Position numbers and translations under genes: made by a program. From Nematostella vectensis (Eukaryota; Cnidaria; Anthozoa; Actiniaria; Edwardsiidae), in assembly GCF_932526225.1 (NCBI RefSeq), contig NC_064048.1, positions 5,624,627 to 5,688,626 on the forward strand: a DNA stretch of 64,000 nucleotides, read 5' to 3'. Below the pieces are notes generated by a model, which was given only the letters and a program-made list of their open reading frames with translations, had not been told where the DNA came from and did no database searches. Numbering within the stretch: position 1 is the stretch's first letter; the number at the start of each line of letters is the position of its first letter. This document shows positions 35,101 to 44,100 of the stretch, in pieces.

Positions 35101-38100
35101 AATTAATCGAGTCGATTGTTTCATCTTCAATTGCATGCATATGCATTGAATACGGCTCATGGATAATACGACGTTTGAACTTAGCCTCGGTTTAAAAACA
35201 TTTTAAGAACCCTTGTTATCTTTTGTCAGCCACACTTTTGCTATTGTTTTAATTTATTATGAACCAAAGCCGTCCCTATTGCGCTTGCGTTACTCAAAAA
35301 GCGTTACCAACCATGGAATTCAGAACATTTCGTTGTGTCAATTTACAAGAAAATGTGTAACATAGAAACCAGTGCGCGAAATCAACCAGCAAACAAACTA
35401 TGGCTAATTACAATGTCAATTAATTTGAGCAAAGTGTCTTCGGAATTCATAAACGAGAAAATCGCACGAACTCTAAAACTTTGAGACTTAAAATTTTGCT
35501 TGGACGCTGAAGCCAAGGTATAGTGGGCTCATAAAACGACCAGCAATATATTAAAAAAAGAACATGCGTTCTATTTCCTGGACTCAAGGAAGAGTTTTTT
35601 CCGGCACGAAAACCCCGAAAACACGGAGTTCGTACATCACGGGGGAGGGGGGGGGGGGGGGGCGTGAGAGAAAAAAATCCAGGATGGGGTTTTCGTGCCG
35701 GAAAAAAAAAACTATCAAAGCTTACAGGTAGACTAGAGGTCTCATTTCCTCGCAAAAACCAGCCAAGTGCAATATAAAGAAAAGAGGCGTCTGGTAGCAG
35801 GGGGAAACACCTTTACCAAGCTATTGGGGGATTCACATCGCCAAACTTGCAAGCATCAATAGGAATAAGGCGATAAGACATTATACTTACTTACTTATCC
35901 CCGAGACAGGGCCGCAACACAGATCGACTGGAATCATCACCTCATTGTGGTGGAGTGGTTTGCGTTCCCCAGTGACCTCTAGAGCTATGCCGGTTATAGT
36001 CAAGTACTCCTGCGGTAGGGTCACCCATGCCGGACAGGTCAAAAGGTAGGGGCCAGACGAAGAGTGACCCCCTGGCCCTCCAGGTTGAGGGTTGGGCGTG
36101 GGGCTAGCTCCCCCATCCCACAAATAATAGTATAGTTACGGAAACCACGACAATGATGATAAGACATACCTGTTTTAATTTATGTGTCCCATAGTTCATG
36201 ACGGTGCAATGTCGGTCATACTCTTCAAAGTGGTCCAGTGCAAACGGCCTAGAATGCGCAAATGCAAGACCGCAAAAATAAGACAAAGCGATATGAAAAT
36301 ACAAATGCGAAAACACAAGAAAAAAAAAACAGAAAAAGCGAATGAGAAATGCATATCAAAACACAAATGTGAGAACGCAAATGTGAAAAAGACGAATAAG
36401 AAGTTGCGAACGAGAAAATGCAAATGTGAAAACGCAAAAGGTGAACATGCAAATGAGACAAAGCGAATAAGAAAGTGAAAATGCGAAAACGCACATGTGA
36501 AAACGAAAATTTGAAAAAGCGAATTAGAAAATTCAAATGTGTAAGCGCAATAAAAAACGCAAATTTTAAACACAAATATGGAAACGCAAATTATAAAAGC
36601 GAATGAAAAAATTCCAATGCGTAAACGCAAATAAAAAAACAAAAATTAGAAAAAGCGAATGGCAAAATGCAAATGTGAAAACGTAAATGGCAAATATGAA
36701 TAAGAAGACGCAAACCACAAAAAATTAATATGAAAAAATATATAACATTATTCCATTTTTACATTACGCAATATTCGTTTTAAATGGGGCCTAATGATCA
36801 AGAAGAACTATCAAAAGTTACTACTGTCTTGCCAGAGCCGGGAGATTCACGAATGTTAACGCGTGCGTGACGGAAAAACGCTGGTCGTTTCACTTACTTG
36901 TTTGCAAACCGCAGCCAGAAGACTCGGTCCACGTAGAGGCGCAAAGGCGCTACTGACGTCACGAATAGCATATATCTAACGTCAAACTTGACGGGTCCCA
37001 CGTCATCGCGGTGAAATAACACTTGCTTGTCAATATACTTTGAGGCGATCTGAAAATTAAATTTAATACCCTTTAATTAAATACGCTATTCTTATTTCTA
37101 ATAAACAAAAGCTTCACAAAGAAATCGATATTTAAGGGAAATAAAAAGAGAAAAAAAATACTTGGTACCGACTGAACCCATTGTGCTCCCTTGGACTAGT
37201 TAGCTCTTGACCCCAGAAATATAAACAGCATGCTCCATTCTTACCGTCAGTTAGCCGCTACCCTACTAACTACCTCTTCCTTAGAGGTGTTGACCAGATG
37301 CCCCACCCTCTCCCCAACCCTTGCAACCCTCTCCCACCAGGGGTATTGAAGCATGCGCCTTAGACTTGTCCCACCCAGGTAACCACTCCTCTAACCAAGT
37401 ACCCATTCCCCCAGAGGTGTTGACCAAATGCCCCACCCTCCCCCCTTATCCTAGCACCCTCCCCCCAAGGGGTGTGAAGCAAACGCCCTAGACTTGTCCC
37501 ACCCAGGTAAACACTCCCCTAACCAAGTACCCACTCCCTCAGAGGTGTTGACCAAATGCCCCACCCCCTCCAAGCACAGCCTCTCTATCCGTTTGTGTAT
37601 AATAACCATACCTTGGGTCCAGCCTCGGCAAGTCTGATGATTTCCATCAAGTTACGGGATACCTGTATGTTGAGCCCGCGACCCATGTTCCATGGCTTTA
37701 TAATCCAGTGATTGTCAAGACCTCTAAAATTACAACAATATACTAGAGCTTTGGTGGAGAAAATATCATGATAATGATTGTGATGATTATGAGTATGGTA
37801 ATGAGTGGTGTTTATGAGGTTGGCCGTTACGGTGGTGATAGCGAAAATAATTAAATTTGTCGTTAAGGTAGGGGTGTTGATGATGATTAAGATGGTGGTG
37901 GTGATAATGTTGGCGATGACAAGTGTGCTGTTATTAGTGGAGATCGCGATGACAGAAACAACGATATGATGACGAGGTCAAATCAGAGTTTATCATAAAT
38001 CCCAGGGTTAGATCTAGGGGTGCCCCCCCCCCCCCCCTTTTTCAGATATTTGGCTTAAAAAAAAAACTATAAGGAAATCCACGGAAGAACAATGAAATCC

Positions 38101-41100
38101 GGCCCCTCTTTCTTGAAACTCTTGCCAACCCCCCCCCCCCCCCCCTTATGGAGATCCTGGATCCGCCCCTGACATTCATTATGATTGGTCGATCTACTAG
38201 TAGGCTATAAGTTACAGTCAATTAGAAGCAAAAAGTGCCAGATTTGACAACGAAATGGCAAATGGTCCGGACTAGACAACGTTTCTGGCTATACACACTG
38301 ACCTACAAGTTCAAGGCTATTGACTCAAAGCAAGTTTAGCTAATGATTCGCACACCTCTTCTCTCGCTGTCTAAAGTGCTTCACAAACTGAGCAAGTTCT
38401 GTATTGATACTGTACGTAACCGGAAGCCAGTACGGGCCCCGACACAGCAGCTCATCTCGCTCTTCCGCGCATGACTCGTGAGTAGGAGCTGACCGCTGAC
38501 ACAGTTCCGCCAACAAGTGCTTGCAAGTTAGTACAGCCTCGCCGGGGAACTGGTTTACAAGCTGCCCACTAGTGCCTAGAGATCTAAAAGGAAAGTGAAG
38601 TCAGAGAGTCTGTCACACACCGTTTTGTTAGTCTCTTTTGTAGTAGCTCGTGTCGGAGTCACGCAACGCTCCGGGAACTTTGCGTGACTCCGACATGAGA
38701 GTCTACAAAGGAGACTGCCATTTTGTCATCCTAGCGAAATAACAAGTGCTAGAAAGCATCAATTTCCATCGGCTGATTTTGGGAAGCAATGCAGAAATCA
38801 CGTGACCTTTCTGGGTGGCAAATTCAAAATAAAATAATCAAACAAAATAATTAAACAAAATAATCAAACAAAATAATCAAACAAAAATATCAGAGTGACT
38901 GTCACACCAGAGAACGATGAAAAATTAAAATATTTAAATGAAACTTAACCCTTTAAAAAAAATCCTGGCTTTTTTCGTAAGCGCTGATTAAGCTGCTTTT
39001 TGTTGCTGTTATTTTGCAGCTAAAAGCCTGAGCGCGGGCTAGTTTGCCGCCAAAAAGTCACGTGATTTCTTAACCCAAGTCCCCTATTGCGAAATTTCCG
39101 ATTGAATCCTCTAAACGAAGAATAAAATCCGGTAAATGAACAATACAACATTGTTTGTCTTCTGAAATTGAAAACAATGACAGACGAGGATTGAAGAGGA
39201 CGTGCCTTGAGTTGGACAATGGCTAAAGGATTAGGAGAAGAGACTTTGTCTAAAAATCACCCATTAGTTTTTGTTGCATTTTTTTAGAATACATTTTCAT
39301 TACTTTTTTGAATTTCTTGAATTACGACATTTATCAGGAGACTATTGTGATGACTTTTCTGAGTGGGGTTTCGATTAATAAACAAAATCCTTCGTTTAAT
39401 TGGCGTACTCTTTTGCGCACGCTTAGCAAAATTTTCTTTTCATTTTTTGAAATCCTGTTAAAGGTTTATTGCCCCTTCCAACTTGACTTGTATACTTATA
39501 AGCACAACAATGCGTCCCAAGAGCGATTTTCTAACGTTTTTTTTTATTATTGAAAATTGTCCGTGGGGTTTTTAAACCCATAATAAAAATTATGTAATAA
39601 TACCTGAAGTCCTTCCAGTGCTCCACCAGCCAAAGAATATCAGCTTCTTGTCTGTTATCGACAAATGCGAACTTGGGGTGACTCAAGGCCTTGTGAATTT
39701 GCTCAAACTCAACATACACGCGGAAAACTCCATCGATGGGTTGCCTGTGGTAGGTGTTGGTGGGATCTGGTAAAACTTCGTTGAATACATTTTCATATTT
39801 CAGCATACGAATCTAGGATAGAAAAAAAACTGCATATCTCCAGCTTCTTTACTCCTGATGAATAAGGCCTTGTAGAGTTACAAAACAATGATGATAACAA
39901 AAATATTAGTTATCGCGTATGCAAAATATATTTTTTAATGTGTAAAGAGAAAAACTTATTTTTTGAGAAGATTACCCTAGAGCATTTTTAGAAGGCTAAA
40001 CTCCCCCCACCCCCTCCCCACCTACTGTACCTTATTCCCTTTCAGGAAAAATCAATGAATTGCCCCTTACTGTCGAATCCGTTGTATCGCGACGCCATAT
40101 TTTAAAACATCGATTTGTTTTTTGTCTTTTGGGATTTTCTGTTCCGCCAGTCAAATTATTTTAATCCAATCAGATTCTTGCCATCTCTCGCCTAGTGCAG
40201 TTGCCTGGCTTTCTGTCGCGACACTATCTGGTTTTCGTCCAGATGGAAGCCAGGGAAGTGCACAAAGCTAGACTCTGATTGGCTCAGAATGGTTTTACTG
40301 ACGGAACAGAAAACCAAAACAAATCGTGTTTTGAAAACGAGGGTCGCGATACAACGGATTCGATAGTAAAAAGGCCAGCCTTCTCCTATGATCTGTTGCC
40401 TGTGTGTTTCATAAGTAAAAACTCTAGACATTCCCCATTAACGGACAATTTGCAACAGAACAAATGACATATCACTATCAATGCTTTGAATTTTAGTGAT
40501 GTTAAAAACGGCAGCCCAAGTAATGCAACAGGTAGATGGAAATAACCTATTTAATAACAGTCAAGTACAAAAGGCTGTTTAAGCCACCAAATACCTCTGA
40601 AGTATCCTTCATGTGTTGTGGGCCTTTCTCCCATATTATTCTGTTGACATGAGCTTTTACTGTTACAAGGCATTATAATTAGTCATTATATATTCATTAA
40701 TATTTTTTTGTCAAGCATTTAAGCTATTAAGTTTAAAAGCAGGTCTAGTATTTTAAAATTATTATTTTTTTCATTACATGGTGTATGGCTCCTATTAAAC
40801 AGACATCAATATTGCAACACGAAAAATAATAATTTAATACTATTATCACTTGGCATGCAAATACCAAGAATAATTTTCAAGGCAAAAATTTTGAGTGTAC
40901 ATGGAAAAGCATGGAAAAGCAAATTAGAAGCAGTCATCTTACATGTATAAGAAGCATATGAAGGATATTTTAAGACAAGTGTATCTATTTTTTCAGGGGT
41001 AATCCAAAGCTCTATTTCTTGTATTTGTAAAAATGCATATTTTTCTTCAAGTTCTTATTAAAAAATTCAAAGTATGTTATAGTGTGTAGAGGGATAGGCC

Positions 41101-44100
41101 TGTAAATAAAAATTGGTGCAAATGTGGCAATTTGAAAGAATTAGATTTTTACTTGAAGTGAGAGTCCCTCATGAAAGTTCCAATGAGCAGTACTTATTTG
41201 CACATAGCAGTAATTCTCACCTTGTGCAAAGGAGGTTTGTCTTCCCCTAGGCATTCTGGGTGGCTGTCAATCTCCTCTTCAATGTCACATTGCTGCCATG
41301 GCAACAGAGCAGCTTTCCTTTGTAGAGGGTCATTCAGATTTGGTAGATAGTCCCTTGTTAACTCATCTGAGAAAAAAACAGGTATTTTCATAATTTATTC
41401 TTCAAATAAGATGATCAATCAATGACTCTGTTTGCAAGATTCGCAAAAAGGTTTCTCATTTTATCAATATTGAGTTCCATTTGTAAGAGCAGTTCTATTT
41501 TGATATTTCAAAGTTGCATGTTCTAACTTATCATCATTTTTGTTTTGTTAGAATAAACATAAAACATAATATTAGGCCAGCCTTGTATTTCTTTTTAACA
41601 TTTTTTTTTCTTTGCATCAAAAGCAAGGAACTATAGCCTTAAAAAGAAAGCATGGTTGCATGCTCTCACTCTCACTCTTTCCATTTTGATTTTTGCAAGG
41701 CATTTCTTCATTTCACAAGTGTACAGTATACCACGGAAATAAAGAAAAGGTAAAGAAAAGAAGGATATATAGACAAAAGCAATAAAATGGTAAAAAAAAT
41801 AGAAATACAATAGAGAATACTGTCAAGTATCAAAAGGTTAAAAGTATACGATTTGTGTGCATCATCACACGCTTAGTATCCAAGGTTGTGTGAAATTGTG
41901 TACAATGGCATCACGCATGATTGCCGATCGGCTTAGAGTTTACATCAGAAACAACTAGTAGATTGCCATTAAAATGCAAATGCCCTACAATAAAGTCAAC
42001 GTAAATAAGAAATGTGTTTGTTGTTTGAGAGCTCATTTACTTTGACATCCACACAACCTTAGGATGGAAGCCATGTGATGTCACAGCATATCTTAAGTTG
42101 TCATGACCATGACACTATAAAAATCGATACTATCATAAAATGTGAAGTGCACATACAGTACTGTATTATGCAGTACTTATGCCTTGATTTTCTCTTTTTC
42201 TCTAATTGACTCAATAAATAATGGTAGTTCAGCAAACAAGAAGAAAGACAAATTCTTGACAAAACATGCATGTTTGACCCATCAACTAGTGCCAAAAAAA
42301 TGTTCATGGGTTAATGGCTTGAATGCAGATGGTATGAACTGAATATCATGGCAAAGGTGTTAGTGTACCAACCAAAAATCAACTGCAAGTACAAAAAGAC
42401 CATTCTTTTGTCATCCATGGGGGATGACACTTGAAGCGTACCTGCATAGGAAAGATCCATCGTGGGCCATATAACAGAGAAACTGATTCCCATAGGGGCA
42501 TAATATAGAAGGGCCATTTTAGAGGTAGGCTCATCTGAATGCTGGATTCTGGACCCTAACTCATCCATCACATACCACAAGGTGATCTCATCCTCAACTT
42601 GCTCATCAGGGCTGTACTCAATTCCTTGCTCAGATTGCTGCTGCAGTTTAAAGGCAATATGTTGTGTATAGTGTTCTGATTTTACTATACACAAACCGTA
42701 TAATTATTTGAAAGATGGTTGCACTCAAAAAAGTTTGTATCCTAGCCTACAGTGGTTCACGGGTATCATAAGAATCTGGGTAACTATCTGAAAGCCATGT
42801 AAATGTTTATATAGAAACACAAACAAGAAAGCTAAAGCTGTTTTAGCCTTGATTTGTATTATATTGTCCTTGTTTATTTGATACCAATGAAGCACTCAAG
42901 TTAGAATACACAATGCGATTTGCATAGGGCGTTGCCCTAGGGAACTTTGCTACAGTGCAAAAAAAGATGTCAGATGAAGTACTATTATTTGAAGATTAAA
43001 AAAAATATTTAGAGGGTGACATACACTAATTGTGGTCGCTTGACAGGCTAGTGAAATGGCTGTCTAGGTAATAAGAATGAGAAAAAAATCTGATTGGGGG
43101 CATACATTTGCTGCTAGCGACCAGTGTTGCAGAATGCTTATGCCCATCAGAAATAATCCTATCAAAACATCGTTGGTTAACCTTTTTTTAGTCTCATTGG
43201 CCTATGCATTCTTGTAAGATTTAGAACAATGCTGCCTTTCGAAGTGCAAAAGGGGCTGTGTATATTTTAATTCAACAATATACAGAATTATGATTATCTT
43301 GCTCTTAAATGGTCTAGAGACATGCGGCCATAATCGACAGGAAGTGAACAGGAGATTTTGTGTTTTTGACTTACCACTGTCTTGGACTGATAAGTATTAT
43401 TGAAACTGTACAAAAATGAAAGAAAACAGAATAATATGATAATAATATATAATATGAAAATAACATGTAAAATACAGCAAAATAGATTTTATTCGTGCCA
43501 TCCCAGCCACCCTACATCCACAACCAAAGTGTTGGAGGATGGAGTAGAAAAATGTTTTTCTATTTCTTTTTCATATAATAAATAATAGGCTCTCCCTTTG
43601 GGTATACTAAGGGCACGTTTTTTTTTTCCTATTATTCTGGAATGGGAATGGTTGGTAGAGAATGTTCAGAATGGCATTCGAGTCATTCTACTACAGGTAG
43701 CAGAATTGGTGGAGTGGCCTTCATTCCATTCGGAATGGGAACGCAGGATAAACAAACCCACACTTTTTCTATTCTAATCATTCTCATTCCAGAATTACAT
43801 GTAAAAAAAAAAAAAAACACGACCCTACCCTTTCTTTTTCATAGGAAATATTGTGTTTTACGGCGCGACCAAGAAAACCGTGAACACCGGAAATATGTAT
43901 GGAATGTTTGTTCCAAGCAATAACTCGCGAGATATTCAAACAGTCAACTAGAAACATGTCTCAACAAGTCTCAGTGTCTGAATTCAGAAGACAATAAACA
44001 TTCCACACATACTACTTACACCTGGTAACAATAATGGTCAGTTGATGAAAAACTGACAGTACACAATGCAACCAGAAGACAAACTTACCGCCACATTTCC

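Noticed and set aside
36196-36642. Minus-strand ORFs of 148 and 108 codons rich in Phe
   Set aside because: They lie in the degenerate A-rich repeat of TTLL12 intron 10 and overlap in two frames; membrane-like composition results from TTT-rich codons.
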